This document shows positions 6,323-16,201 of a DNA stretch of 35,524 bases, piece by piece. The stretch is from a virus, in IMG/VR virus record IMGVR_UViG_3300017740_000025, positions 1-35,524 of that record. The stretch is one strand, 5' to 3'. A program made the translations under genes and the position numbers. The stretch's first letter is position 1, and the number at the start of each line of letters is the position of its first letter. Below the pieces are notes generated by a model. That model ran no database searches, had not been told where the DNA came from, and was given only the letters and a program-made list of their open reading frames with translations.

Positions 6323-9300
6323 TCTGCAGACTGATCAACAACAGTTCCTTTTTCTAAAATATCAAATTCGTTTTCGATAGCTCTCTGAAGATACGTCAAG
6401 AACCTATCCATTTCTTTTCTAGGTCCTGGGTTTACTGTGTTCATTAATCTTAGTGTTGCGTTCAGAGTAATAGCTCTTTCTAGCTTCTCTTGTCTTTCAG
6501 GAGATATTTTAGCACCAACACTTCGTTTCATGGTACCAAAGTCTCCGAGATATATCTCGTGTTGATAACGTAAGGCTAAACTTATTGCATCTACTACTTT
6601 TGTGCTTTGCTTTGTTGCTATAGAGAACATACCTAAGTTGTTTGCTATAAAATTCAATCTACCTCCTTCAGTTCCAATATCTACCAAATCACCTGTTGCA
6701 AATTCAGTAAAAGGTTTTTCACCTGTAAGTAAATTAGATATCTTGTTTAAGGCAGCAAACCCCATATCGTCAGCGCCCTCGAAGAGCATAAATGGAACGC
6801 CCATGGTCAGTGTTTCCTGAACAACAGGCATCAAAGCATTGTAGTCTTGTTTAATCTTAAACTGATTTTCGTACTCTCTTGCGGCTCTATCTATATAGTA
6901 CATTGCTTTATCTATGTCTGATATCTCTTCATAGTCCAAATCAGCAAGTAATGATATCGCTTGACCTTCCTTGGTGGTTTTAAGAATAGGTGCCTTACCG
7001 CTCTTCAAATCCTCGTACCCTTTGTCAAGTATAGGCAGAACATCTTCACCAATAAATCCTGTCAAACCTCCTCTTTCTCTTATCTCCTCATCTTCCAATC
7101 CAAACCCGACAACACCAACTAAACCAGAAATCAATGCTGCATCGATTGCCATGTTGGTTGCCTTAAAACCAAATACCTCTGTTATCACACCTTTCATTGC
7201 GTTACGAGCATCTTCTTTTTGGCTTTCAGGAACCTTTGGATCTTGAAGTATAAGGTATTGATTCATGAAGTTTACCCTTGCGTTTGTGACAAACCTTTGA
7301 AAGGCAAACATGCTTTTAAGAGTGAAGTCTACTGCGCCTTTCGGATCAGTGTATATTGGAGCTTCTGACATCTTTCCTGTCTGACGCATTGTTCTGGCTA
7401 TGAGATTATCTGCGAAGTCAATAGACGCCTGGTCAGGGTTTTCGTTTTCTGCCTTCCACCATTCTCTCATGTTGACACCCTTGAGATCTAAACCTTGCAT
7501 GGTTCTGTGTTCAATGTAAAATGCCTCAAAAGCGGCATTTGCTGCAGATCTATCTGCGCTTGCAAGGAACACCTCAAGACCCTTCTCACTTTGGTTTCCA
7601 ACCCAATCAATAAATTCTGTTATGTTATATTTTAACCTTGTTGATACGCCCTCTGGTAGATCTAATTTTTCACCATCCACTCCGTAATGGTCTAAGTAAT
7701 ACTTCAGTGGAAGTTTAGTGTTGTCTTTCAAGTCAAATTCTGCCTTCAAGGAGTTTCTCAATGACGTTCTGGATAAATTATAGATATTAGACAGATCGCC
7801 ATTACCAAAAATACTGTTTTGAATAAACCTTTTGTATTTAGTTTTTGCTGTGCTTCCGGTGGACAATCCTGAATGACCAATTATAAATTTACCTAAATGT
7901 TTAAGTGCGTGAGATTTTGCTTTTCCAGAGTTTAAATAATTGTATGCACCACCCAATGCACTTACGTACTGCTTTGGCCTTTGTGATAGCCCAGCCAATG
8001 CACCTGCAGACAACAATTTGTATGTACTTTCGATTGTTCTTCCAACAGCCTGTTTAGCAAAGGGAAAATCTTGCATACCCTTCAAGTCATTTGTTCCGTC
8101 CGTTACAATTTGATCGTACATACGGATTTTACCCATGAACACACTTTTGATTAAATCATATTCTTCTTTACTTTCAAACTGTTGCTCGAACAAAGGGTTA
8201 TTTAATAAATATTGAAGAGTTGTTATGTCTTTTCTTGACATGGCGTCAAGCTTATTGTTCTGTGTGTACTGTATTACTTGTTTTGCAAACATGCCAGGAT
8301 TTAATCTAAGACCATCCTTGTCCACTGAATCCACAAACTCTGTCTCTTTAAAACCTACAGCACTTCTAATCCCATCACCATCTGTATCTTGGTTGTTAGA
8401 CTTGTAATTAGGACTTTTGTAGAGCACCATAGGAATGTATGTGCCGTCAACAAATGGTTGCTCTGTTCCTCTTTTTTCGTTATAGTTTGATCCCCAAAAA
8501 TCAGTCACTCTTGTAAGTGCTGTTTGAGTGTCCTGTATTGACGCAACCTTTTCTATGAATGAAATGTTTGCAGGGTTTGCGTTCTCTTTTAAGTCATCGA
8601 AGTTAAAAGCTGAACTAAATCCTAATCTATCGTAGGCTTCTTTCATTAAAAAGTAATCGTTCTTCAAACGTTTTTTGTTCTTAGTGTCAGCGTTTTCGTA
8701 CTCTTCTTTTCGTAATGCAAGCTCCTGCTCAACCATTGTCTTCCATCTACTAAACTCTAAATCAAGCTTTATCTCTTTTGAGCTGCCATCATCTTGCAGT
8801 CTAAACTTGGTTTTTTCAACTCCTGACTTACGGAAAGCATACGCTAACAGGTACTGCTCCATGGCATTGTATGGATCATTTATGTCTGTTGACATTTTGC
8901 TTTTAGAAAGCGGTAGATTCTTATTATACTCTATAGCTTCTTTTTTGTATTCTTGGCTATAGTTGTCATAAACACCTTTAAACTCCCTTTCGTTTACAGA
9001 TTCATTGTTTAATATGCTTCGAGTTAAATTGTAAAACTCAGATCCGACTTCTTTATCTCTAAAAACCGTTTGCAGAAGGTTGTCGACTGTAGCAAAACCT
9101 TTTCCTTCCAATAGACCTGTTCCTAATCCAAAAGTTCTTTGACCCCAATTAACCCATTTTGTGTACAACTTATTAAGATCACTGCTTCCTTCTGTCATAT
9201 CAGAATCAAAAACCTTTATCTTCTCTGGGTTTTTAGCAGATATATCTAGCGCTATGCCATAAGCGTCAAGTATAGATTCTATATCACCTGCTCCAATCAA

Positions 9301-12300
9301 CGGGTCTTTGTTGCTCTTTTTTATGCCGTTTAAGTATGATATAATTTTGTTTCTTTGAGGGTCAGGCAAAGAAGTCATGAAATCGATATCGTTGTTGTAT
9401 TTTTCTAGCCTATCTAAAATGTCCTCAAAACGTGCTGGCATATCAATAAACTGAGGTAGGTCCTGAAGTTTTGAATCGTCAGAAAATTTATCATCTGTTT
9501 TTTCAAGCTGCTTTGGATCGAAGGCCATGACTTGCTGACGAAGATTCCGAATGTCTGATACGGTGTTGTTGAGGTTAAATGATCTAACTTCCTCTTGATC
9601 CAACTCTACATTTAAATCAGCTGGGTTTATAACAACATAAGCTTCTTTTGGCTCGAACTTGACTCTATTTTCTTCTTTTCCATCAATAACATCTCTTTTA
9701 AAAATCTCAGCTGCTCTTTTGGAAATATCTTCTTGAGAAAAATTGAACTCCAACGTTTGCCCTGGCTGTGTCTCTGCTTGCTCCTCCACTTCTTTTGTCA
9801 ACTCTTTAACAGCTAAGTCATCATACTTCATTTGAGTTGGTTTGCTTTGGTAATAATAACTAACCAAAGAAGGGTAGTTAGCAAACACTTTAGACATTTC
9901 ATCGTATACAACCTGAAGGTTTTCCTGTGTCTTTCTTTTTACATCTGGGCTAATATTAACGTCAGAAAATTTTGTTCTGGCCTGCTCAAGTTTCACGATG
10001 TTGTTAAGAAGAGACATCTTGTGCTCAGGCTCCATCATTTCGATCAATTCAATCTTAGCCTTGTGTGTATTTAGAATATCATCATTAACCTGTTGCTGTA
10101 GTTGAATTGCTGATTTGAACTCTGGATTACTCATGTCATCCAAACCTCTATCCCTATATGACTGAACCTGACCATCGAAATAGAATTTTTGTGAAGCAAG
10201 AGTTTTTTCGTTGCTAAGAGACATGTTGCTAAGTATATTGTTTTCTACAGCTTTATTCAGAGCCCGGCTTTTGCCCATCTGCGCAAACTTACTCAAAGCT
10301 GATGAAGTAAACATAGTTGTAAGCCCTGTGTCCTTGAAGAGCTGTGCCGCTTTTTCAGCATCGTATTCCTCTATACCCCAAGCTATTCTTATTCCGTAAT
10401 CACTAAAAGCAACCAACTCCTCCTCTGTAAACTCATTTGCTAGTGCCCTCGGGCTGATTCCTAAATATCTAGACACATTGCCTATCAAACCCTTTCTCAT
10501 TTCTTTCGAGTAGCTATTTGCAATCTTTCTAGCGTTTTCTAGATTTCTAGTACCTTTAAAGTTTTTAGCGCCAGCCATGTTTTTAAAAAAGCGCATAGTA
10601 AACAGTGCAGTAAAAGCAGTCTCAGTTGATGCAGATGATAAAGCCAAAGCTCTTGCATCCCAATCAGACATATTTAAAATCTCTTGTTGTGAAGCTGTCA
10701 ATGCCTGACCTTCTTCAAGCTGAAGTCTTGTTGCTTCTCTAAGCTGATCCATCTCGTACTTTGTACCGCCATAAGATGACACAGCAGTTGTGCCTAATCC
10801 CAAATATGGATTTACAGCAAACATTGCGTAGTGCGGTATGCTGGCTGTAAAAGGCTCACTGACTAATGCCAACATTTCCCCAAAACTATCAGAATCACTT
10901 ATATTCTTATCCCAAAGTGGTAAATATTCTTCTTTTAGTGACTCAACAGTATCATAGGAGAGTGCAGATGGCTTCAGTATTGGAAGACCATGAACTCCAT
11001 AAACAGACATATCAGCAACCATTGGGTGCATGCCTAAAGCCACTAATCCGTCTCTCATAGTGTAACCCAAAGCTGCAGCTAAGTCCAGTGCACCTATACC
11101 TAGGCCTTGTACAAAATCACCGACCATTAACCCAGCAATTTTTGCATTAGGCGTGTCAGAATCAACAGCACTGTTTCTTTCTACAAGACTTGCTGCCCCT
11201 TTTACGTAGGGAGATAGCTGACCATACACATCTGGATTATCATCAATATCTATTTTAATTTCACCTTTAATAACTGCATTCCTACCTTGAGGATTTAATA
11301 TTATGTCTTGTAAATCGTTAAGTGATGAGGCTCTACCGTTTATTTTTATTCCTTCAGTCGAAATATCTTCTGGCTTCAGACCTCTGTCATATAAATCCAT
11401 AACAACTTGCTGATCATTAAGATCTAAATCTTTCATTCTACCTGAAAGTGTTAAAGCTTTTGCTATCATTCTAGATGAGAAATCTTCTTGCTCAACTATT
11501 TTATCATAGATGCTCGTAATGGCTTGACCTAACAAATATTTATCGTACTCTTCTTGATCCACAGCTTGAGGTCCGTAGAAGTCCTCCATAAACCCTTGTT
11601 CCTCGCCTAAAAAAAGAGAAGAGTCAAGTAATCCAATACTTCCACCACCTGCTGTCATCATCGCCCTTTGTTTTGCCCCTTCTACTGAAGGATCCGTCGG
11701 ATGCAAAGGGTATTCTTCAGCTAACTGAAGTAGTTTTTTCTTAAAAAATTGTATGTCAAAATCACCGTTGTCTTTGTAAAACGCATTAAAACTTGACATG
11801 TTGGTTAACTCTGCTATGAATTCGACTGAATCCATGTTTATACTTTCCATGTTGACATTGCCAGGACTCACAAATCCTTGGTTTGCAAAACTTATGGATT
11901 TAATAAGGTCATCTGATTTGGAGAACCCCATGGTTAGCCCATCAAGCATATCCATGGATTTGTTTTTGTTTGTCAGGAAAGATTTTAAATCATCTACTAC
12001 ATTTTGCTTTTTTAACTCAAGGGCTTCTTCAGGGGTCCTAATAGCTGTGTCATCTTGCGCAACGTAATCAGTTAGTTTTACTTGTGCGCTTCTTATGTCG
12101 TTGTAAAGTTGAAAATTGTATTTTTCTCCATCTGGTGCTGTAATCTCAAGCTTGTTTTCCCCAAGGCCATATTCACTAACCTCATACCCGAAAGGGCTGA
12201 GTTTATTAGAGAGCATAATCTCTACATCACCTTCGTTTCCTGTAATGTCTTGTGTAGTTATATTGTCAACAACCTTGCGTAAGATACGAGGTCTGTTATT

Positions 12301-12699
12301 ATTAATCTCTACCTCTGGTAGATCTTCGAGCTCTTGCTCCGACAAAGATGTCGTATCTGAATGCGTGGATGGTGATTCCGAAACTGAAACCACGTTTGCG
12401 CTTTGAGATAAATCTTTTGGTAAGGTCTGGGATAGATTTTTTTTTTCAACGTCTTCTTTCTCCAGCCAACTACTGTAAATCGAATCACGGCTTTCACCCT
12501 TCGGCATCAAATTACCTATACCATAGTTGGTATGGAACCTGCTGATGTTATTCTTAAGATCACCATCTGACACCCAAAACTCCAAAGCCTGGTCACTCAA
12601 CTCTATTCCGTTTTCTAACGCAATATCAGAGTAGTATTTTTTTGCCAATTCTTTTTTGATTGGGGGGTCGGTTTGTGTGATATTGTTGTTCACAATCAT
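6319..12699 (-). CDS. Giant internal virion / DNA ejection protein, 2126 aa
   Basis: The largest gene here, last in the leftward virion block, directly after two other probable ejection proteins. This position and size match the giant internal core proteins of podoviruses that are injected with DNA. The first ~130 residues are polar and Ser/Glu-rich. Hydrophobic, glycine-rich segments lie near 525-570 (GLGIGALDLAAALG), around 630 and at about 1847-1868 (AIDAALISGLVGVVGFG), and could cross the host membrane. Much of 790-1300 is charged and helical. The region about 1580-1830 (ASADRSAANAAFEAFY, then KSMFAFQRFVTNARVNFMNQY) recalls C-terminal parts of phage large polyvalent proteins. I found no recognisable lysozyme, transglycosylase or RNA polymerase motif. 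An 11-nt gap with AAGG separates it from the 637-aa gene. Confidence 0.65.
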   Translation of the reverse strand: MIVNNNITQTDPPIKKELAKKYYSDIALENGIELSDQALEFWVSDGDLKNNISRFHTNYGIGNLMPKGESRDSIYSSWLEKEDVEKKNLSQTLPKDLSQSANVVSVSESPSTHSDTTSLSEQELEDLPEVEINNNRPRILRKVVDNITTQDITGNEGDVEIMLSNKLSPFGYEVSEYGLGENKLEITAPDGEKYNFQLYNDIRSAQVKLTDYVAQDDTAIRTPEEALELKKQNVVDDLKSFLTNKNKSMDMLDGLTMGFSKSDDLIKSISFANQGFVSPGNVNMESINMDSVEFIAELTNMSSFNAFYKDNGDFDIQFFKKKLLQLAEEYPLHPTDPSVEGAKQRAMMTAGGGSIGLLDSSLFLGEEQGFMEDFYGPQAVDQEEYDKYLLGQAITSIYDKIVEQEDFSSRMIAKALTLSGRMKDLDLNDQQVVMDLYDRGLKPEDISTEGIKINGRASSLNDLQDIILNPQGRNAVIKGEIKIDIDDNPDVYGQLSPYVKGAASLVERNSAVDSDTPNAKIAGLMVGDFVQGLGIGALDLAAALGYTMRDGLVALGMHPMVADMSVYGVHGLPILKPSALSYDTVESLKEEYLPLWDKNISDSDSFGEMLALVSEPFTASIPHYAMFAVNPYLGLGTTAVSSYGGTKYEMDQLREATRLQLEEGQALTASQQEILNMSDWDARALALSSASTETAFTALFTMRFFKNMAGAKNFKGTRNLENARKIANSYSKEMRKGLIGNVSRYLGISPRALANEFTEEELVAFSDYGIRIAWGIEEYDAEKAAQLFKDTGLTTMFTSSALSKFAQMGKSRALNKAVENNILSNMSLSNEKTLASQKFYFDGQVQSYRDRGLDDMSNPEFKSAIQLQQQVNDDILNTHKAKIELIEMMEPEHKMSLLNNIVKLEQARTKFSDVNISPDVKRKTQENLQVVYDEMSKVFANYPSLVSYYYQSKPTQMKYDDLAVKELTKEVEEQAETQPGQTLEFNFSQEDISKRAAEIFKRDVIDGKEENRVKFEPKEAYVVINPADLNVELDQEEVRSFNLNNTVSDIRNLRQQVMAFDPKQLEKTDDKFSDDSKLQDLPQFIDMPARFEDILDRLEKYNNDIDFMTSLPDPQRNKIISYLNGIKKSNKDPLIGAGDIESILDAYGIALDISAKNPEKIKVFDSDMTEGSSDLNKLYTKWVNWGQRTFGLGTGLLEGKGFATVDNLLQTVFRDKEVGSEFYNLTRSILNNESVNEREFKGVYDNYSQEYKKEAIEYNKNLPLSKSKMSTDINDPYNAMEQYLLAYAFRKSGVEKTKFRLQDDGSSKEIKLDLEFSRWKTMVEQELALRKEEYENADTKNKKRLKNDYFLMKEAYDRLGFSSAFNFDDLKENANPANISFIEKVASIQDTQTALTRVTDFWGSNYNEKRGTEQPFVDGTYIPMVLYKSPNYKSNNQDTDGDGIRSAVGFKETEFVDSVDKDGLRLNPGMFAKQVIQYTQNNKLDAMSRKDITTLQYLLNNPLFEQQFESKEEYDLIKSVFMGKIRMYDQIVTDGTNDLKGMQDFPFAKQAVGRTIESTYKLLSAGALAGLSQRPKQYVSALGGAYNYLNSGKAKSHALKHLGKFIIGHSGLSTGSTAKTKYKRFIQNSIFGNGDLSNIYNLSRTSLRNSLKAEFDLKDNTKLPLKYYLDHYGVDGEKLDLPEGVSTRLKYNITEFIDWVGNQSEKGLEVFLASADRSAANAAFEAFYIEHRTMQGLDLKGVNMREWWKAENENPDQASIDFADNLIARTMRQTGKMSEAPIYTDPKGAVDFTLKSMFAFQRFVTNARVNFMNQYLILQDPKVPESQKEDARNAMKGVITEVFGFKATNMAIDAALISGLVGVVGFGLEDEEIRERGGLTGFIGEDVLPILDKGYEDLKSGKAPILKTTKEGQAISLLADLDYEEISDIDKAMYYIDRAAREYENQFKIKQDYNALMPVVQETLTMGVPFMLFEGADDMGFAALNKISNLLTGEKPFTEFATGDLVDIGTEGGRLNFIANNLGMFSIATKQSTKVVDAISLALRYQHEIYLGDFGTMKRSVGAKISPERQEKLERAITLNATLRLMNTVNPGPRKEMDRFLTYLQRAIENEFDILEKGTVVDQSAD

Positions 12700-12710
12700 T
12701 TGCCTTGTAT

Positions 12711-14624
12711 TTAAATCTGTTGTAAATATTGATAAACAACAGCAGTAAAGTTACCATCTAAAGTAGCGTCATCACTTTTCAGAGTTCTTGGGTTCTGTAT
12801 ACCTTTCGACTCTAAAAACGATTTCATTTCTGGGGTGTTTTTTAACTCATTATAAATCAAATCCCAATACTCTCTTACTTGGTTTTCTGACGCTACAGCA
12901 TAAACAGGTATAGTGTATTGAGACTGTTGCCCTACCTGACTACCAACACCAGCATCTTCTTGCTTTATACTTCCCACAACATTCTGTTGCATCTTAGCTA
13001 CGGTTGAATCTCCTACAAACACAATCTGTATATTGCCTGATGAGGCTATTCCATCAATTGACTTAGATTCGGGGACAGCAACAACGTTTGTGATGTTACT
13101 TAACTTGCTACCTCTGGAGGACTCTAAAGTAAATCTATCCATTAATTTATCAGAAACATAAGTATTTACATCTGCAGATTGTACAGCACCTTCATATCCT
13201 TTTAATATACCTTTTGGATTATGCGCCATACCGTATTCAAATGGATTTTTTTGGTATTGTGCATATTCTGTATTAAAATCCACTCGAGAATTAGAATCAG
13301 TATCATCTGAGACTATTGCCAATAATCTTCCTTCTCTCTCAATTTTATCAATTGCATTCAGTATGTTTAGATCAAAAGGCCTAGAATTTCCAAGATCATC
13401 ATTCATCCTGCTTTGTCTAATTGTGCCAACTTTGTTTTCTTGAGTCTCATCTTGTTTAGGCTTCTCATTTCGAAGAGCGTAATCTTTAGACGTAACTCCA
13501 ATCTTTCGCAGGAATCTGTCTCTCAAATCTGCTGCAACAAGGGCTCTTTGTTCGTCAGTAATCACTTCATTTCCATCAATGTCAAGTTGGAAGACCGTTG
13601 GATCTGATGTAAATGCAAGCCCTTTACCGTCAGCATCATAAAATCTAGGGATTTCCTGGTCACCTTGTATAGTCATAGAACCAAACATCTCCTGAACCTC
13701 CTCCTTAGTTAGAGCTTTTCTTTTATTTGGATCACCAAACGATCCAGCATTATAGTTTTCTGCCAGGACTGATATAATGAAATTGTCATCAGATATCCTT
13801 CTTTGTATTTCGTTTTCTATAGACCTTCCTAAAACAGCCATCGGAGGGCCTGATACATTACCTTGATAACCTTTTGCTGGTGTATAATTGAGAAAGTTTT
13901 GATTTAACTCTACGCTACCATCAGGCTGAACGTAAGCTATATTTTGACTTGCAAGACCATCCGCGAAGTCTTTTGTTATCTCTGCCATATCAACAGGCCT
14001 TAAATAAGCAGGATTTGTTGTAGCTATTTTGTTGATAGGCATTGAACGTACTTCTGTTTGCTTCTCGCCATTCTCATCAATATATTGAAAGCTTTTGTTA
14101 AGGTTGAAATTATTTCCAACTAAACTAATTGATATTGCGTCATCATTAATTCTTTCCCCATCAATATATTTAGGGTTTAGATTTGGGTCGCTAAAGTACA
14201 TTCTATTATACCTAGTCAAAGAGTATGGTATTATGTCCCCATCAGCGACACCCTTATTAATTTCATCTACACGGTTTTTAGCTATCTCTGTGTAATTAGT
14301 CCACAACTCAACATCGCCTTTAATTTTGTTTTTTTTCGCTGTAGCACCAGCCATAGAAATCTCACCCGCACGAACCTGATCGTCGAGTGTTAAATATTCA
14401 GTTCTTGATTGGTTAGCTATAGAGTTATGTAAGTTGTCTATTTCGGATATTCCTGTAGCAGATATTTCTTTTATAGACTCAGACAAACTTCCAAGCTCAT
14501 CAGACCTAATTTTATTGACTTGGTTTTTGATATCCAAGATTTGCATCTGTCCTTTTAGATAGAACTCTGCTAGACTTGCATAGTTACCAAGTACGGGGGC
14601 TGTTATTCCTGTTCCTTTTGCCAT
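12711..14624 (-). CDS. Probable internal virion protein, 637 aa
   Basis: Middle member of a three-gene set (255, 637, 2126 aa) that looks like a podoviral ejection cassette. The N-terminal 120 residues are predicted to be long helices (GQMQILDIKNQVNKIRSDEL onward). The remainder is mixed, with many polar loops and no signal peptide or obvious enzyme motif. It starts 6 nt after the 255-aa gene stop and ends 11 nt before the giant protein, so the three are surely co-transcribed. I do not recognise a specific family, and the function is inferred from neighbours and gene order only. Confidence 0.6.
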   Translation of the reverse strand: MAKGTGITAPVLGNYASLAEFYLKGQMQILDIKNQVNKIRSDELGSLSESIKEISATGISEIDNLHNSIANQSRTEYLTLDDQVRAGEISMAGATAKKNKIKGDVELWTNYTEIAKNRVDEINKGVADGDIIPYSLTRYNRMYFSDPNLNPKYIDGERINDDAISISLVGNNFNLNKSFQYIDENGEKQTEVRSMPINKIATTNPAYLRPVDMAEITKDFADGLASQNIAYVQPDGSVELNQNFLNYTPAKGYQGNVSGPPMAVLGRSIENEIQRRISDDNFIISVLAENYNAGSFGDPNKRKALTKEEVQEMFGSMTIQGDQEIPRFYDADGKGLAFTSDPTVFQLDIDGNEVITDEQRALVAADLRDRFLRKIGVTSKDYALRNEKPKQDETQENKVGTIRQSRMNDDLGNSRPFDLNILNAIDKIEREGRLLAIVSDDTDSNSRVDFNTEYAQYQKNPFEYGMAHNPKGILKGYEGAVQSADVNTYVSDKLMDRFTLESSRGSKLSNITNVVAVPESKSIDGIASSGNIQIVFVGDSTVAKMQQNVVGSIKQEDAGVGSQVGQQSQYTIPVYAVASENQVREYWDLIYNELKNTPEMKSFLESKGIQNPRTLKSDDATLDGNFTAVVYQYLQQI

Positions 14625-14630
14625 CTTTTA

Positions 14631-15398
14631 TTATTTACCGCCAAATAAACCACCAACTAACTTAAATAGCTGTTCAGGTAAAAACTTTATAACCCCACCA
14701 AGGTCAGTGTTAAAAAAACCTTTTCCAGATGAACGCATTTTTTTTCTGTTTCCTGAAAAATCGTTAGCCACAAACCCTCCGATACCGGCGTTTGTAAATC
14801 TTTTTTGTTGCCTGTTGTTCCTTCTGCCTTGTCTAATTTCTTGTGGCGTTTGAGGGCCTGGGTCATTATCATCTAAACCAGCTTGAGCTTGTGCAGCTTG
14901 TTTTGCTGTGCCTGCTGATATAAGGCCTGTAGCTATATCAGTAATTGCACCTGTTTGCATCTGAAGGCCAGACATAACCTCCGCTTCAGCGCTAGCTTTC
15001 TCGGTTCGATATCTATCCTCCATCATACTTCTAATTGTCTTGTCCTCCTCTAAAGCAAGTAAATCAGTCTTAAACTGCTTTTCGATGTTTGACCCATAGA
15101 TGTCCATCTTTGATTGGCCTGTTTGTGTAAATCCTGACTGTAAAAGCCCCATAGCACTAGCAGCGTCCATACCAGACGCGACATCTGCTATTGTTTGCTC
15201 TTGTTGAGATATCCTTGCCAAAGCTTGTCGTTCTTGCTCAAAAGAAGGCTTGAGGTTCTTTGCTAAGTTGGTTAATTCAGGCTCTTTAAGCTGGGCTAGC
15301 CGTTTTTCACCAGATGATTTGGCGTTTGATCCGTCAATAAACTGTTTTACAGCTCCAGCTCCACCTAAAATTAATCCTAATGTTGTCATGAAAGGCAT
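14631..15398 (-). CDS. Probable internal virion protein, 255 aa (T7 gp14-like position)
   Basis: Starts with a hydrophobic, glycine-rich segment (TTLGLILGGAGAVKQFIDG) and continues as a long Ala/Gln/Glu-rich helical region (about 30-150). A second small-residue helix follows near 150-175 (AITDIATGLISAGTAKQAAQ), then a basic Arg/Lys/Asn-rich tail. This design is common in small podoviral internal or ejection proteins similar in style to T7 gp14. A second Met at residue 4 could also start it, but the first fits the promoter-like box 13 nt upstream. The gene opens the three-gene ejection set. Homology to gp14 is not claimed; the likeness is architectural. Confidence 0.6.
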   Translation of the reverse strand: MPFMTTLGLILGGAGAVKQFIDGSNAKSSGEKRLAQLKEPELTNLAKNLKPSFEQERQALARISQQEQTIADVASGMDAASAMGLLQSGFTQTGQSKMDIYGSNIEKQFKTDLLALEEDKTIRSMMEDRYRTEKASAEAEVMSGLQMQTGAITDIATGLISAGTAKQAAQAQAGLDDNDPGPQTPQEIRQGRRNNRQQKRFTNAGIGGFVANDFSGNRKKMRSSGKGFFNTDLGGVIKFLPEQLFKLVGGLFGGK

Positions 15399-15411
15399 TT
15401 ATTTAATATTT

Positions 15412-15421
15412 TACAAATATA
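15412..15421 (-). promoter_or_regulatory. Putative promoter -7 box for the ejection-protein genes
   Basis: On the minus strand the gap contains TATATTTGTA, a perfect match to the Bacteroidota -7 consensus TAnnTTTG, ending 13 nt before the ATG at 15398. No TTG stands at the expected upstream spacing (only TTC, 21 nt away), so this is a half-supported promoter. Similar boxes precede three other leftward genes. Confidence 0.4.
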
Positions 15422-15427
15422 CAAATT

Positions 15428-16201
15428 TTACATGTTGCTCTTGAATACCTCTGTGTTGGCACTAAAAAGCTCTACAAATGAGGTAGACATGTTAGTCAAC
15501 GTAATCTTAGCGTGATATCCACGCACTCCATATGACTCAGCAGATGCATTTTTTACAACAAAACAAAAATCGTTTGTTGCTGGCACATTAGCTGAAGCCA
15601 CTGTAGTAATAGTTTTGTCTGTGATCTCCTGTATGACACCGATAAGTTTTGAACTTCCATCGTTAAAATACAACTCATCCCCACCTTGATTATCGGTACC
15701 ACTCTTCGAAACCTGGTTTGGTATATATCCACTAAAGGTGTATTGGTTAGACCCCGGTGAACTCTGTAGATTTCCAATGCCAAGTATAGATAATTTGTTA
15801 AAATCAAGCTTATCTGTCTCATTTCTGCGTATATAAGCGTATTTTATACCTTCTTTATCCTCAAATTTGTACGAAGAGCTGTCTCCGATAAGCCCAGATT
15901 CCAACTCACTATCTATATCTGCGTACCAACTACTAGAATTAGTCTCTAATGACAGATTTTTGAACATTTTGACAGTCGATGGTTCTTGATTCGAAGAAAA
16001 GGTCACACTACACCCATAAGAAGTGCCATAAAAGCTTCCTCTTTCCTCATTGGCATCATGCTCATACATCTCTCCGTTCTTGAATGAATACATCTTGTTA
16101 CCAAGTCTTTCCATCCACTCTGGCGTATATGCATGAAAAGAAGTCCAAGCGTTGTAGACTTCATCCCATGTAAGCGTCTTTTTGTTTGCTTCTAATGCCA
16201 T
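15428..16201 (-). CDS. Virion-associated hypothetical protein, 257 aa
   Basis: The product is rich in beta-forming and aromatic residues (WTSFHAYTPEWMERLGNKMY near 16-35) and in Ser, Thr and Asn, as in tail components. There is no signal peptide or membrane span. Its ATG overlaps the stop of the 1826-aa tail stabilisation gene by one base (TAATG), so it is probably translationally coupled to it and works with it in the tail. I do not recognise a named family; proteins of this style follow the large tail protein in marine podovirus modules, but that is recollection rather than a search. Confidence 0.6.
   Translation of the reverse strand: MALEANKKTLTWDEVYNAWTSFHAYTPEWMERLGNKMYSFKNGEMYEHDANEERGSFYGTSYGCSVTFSSNQEPSTVKMFKNLSLETNSSSWYADIDSELESGLIGDSSSYKFEDKEGIKYAYIRRNETDKLDFNKLSILGIGNLQSSPGSNQYTFSGYIPNQVSKSGTDNQGGDELYFNDGSSKLIGVIQEITDKTITTVASANVPATNDFCFVVKNASAESYGVRGYHAKITLTNMSTSFVELFSANTEVFKSNM

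Noticed and set aside
8358-8400. DTDGDG as the catalytic Asp triad of a virion RNA polymerase in the 2126-aa protein
   Set aside because: The surrounding residues do not match the conserved polymerase context, and no second catalytic block is visible; the motif fits a metal-binding loop better.
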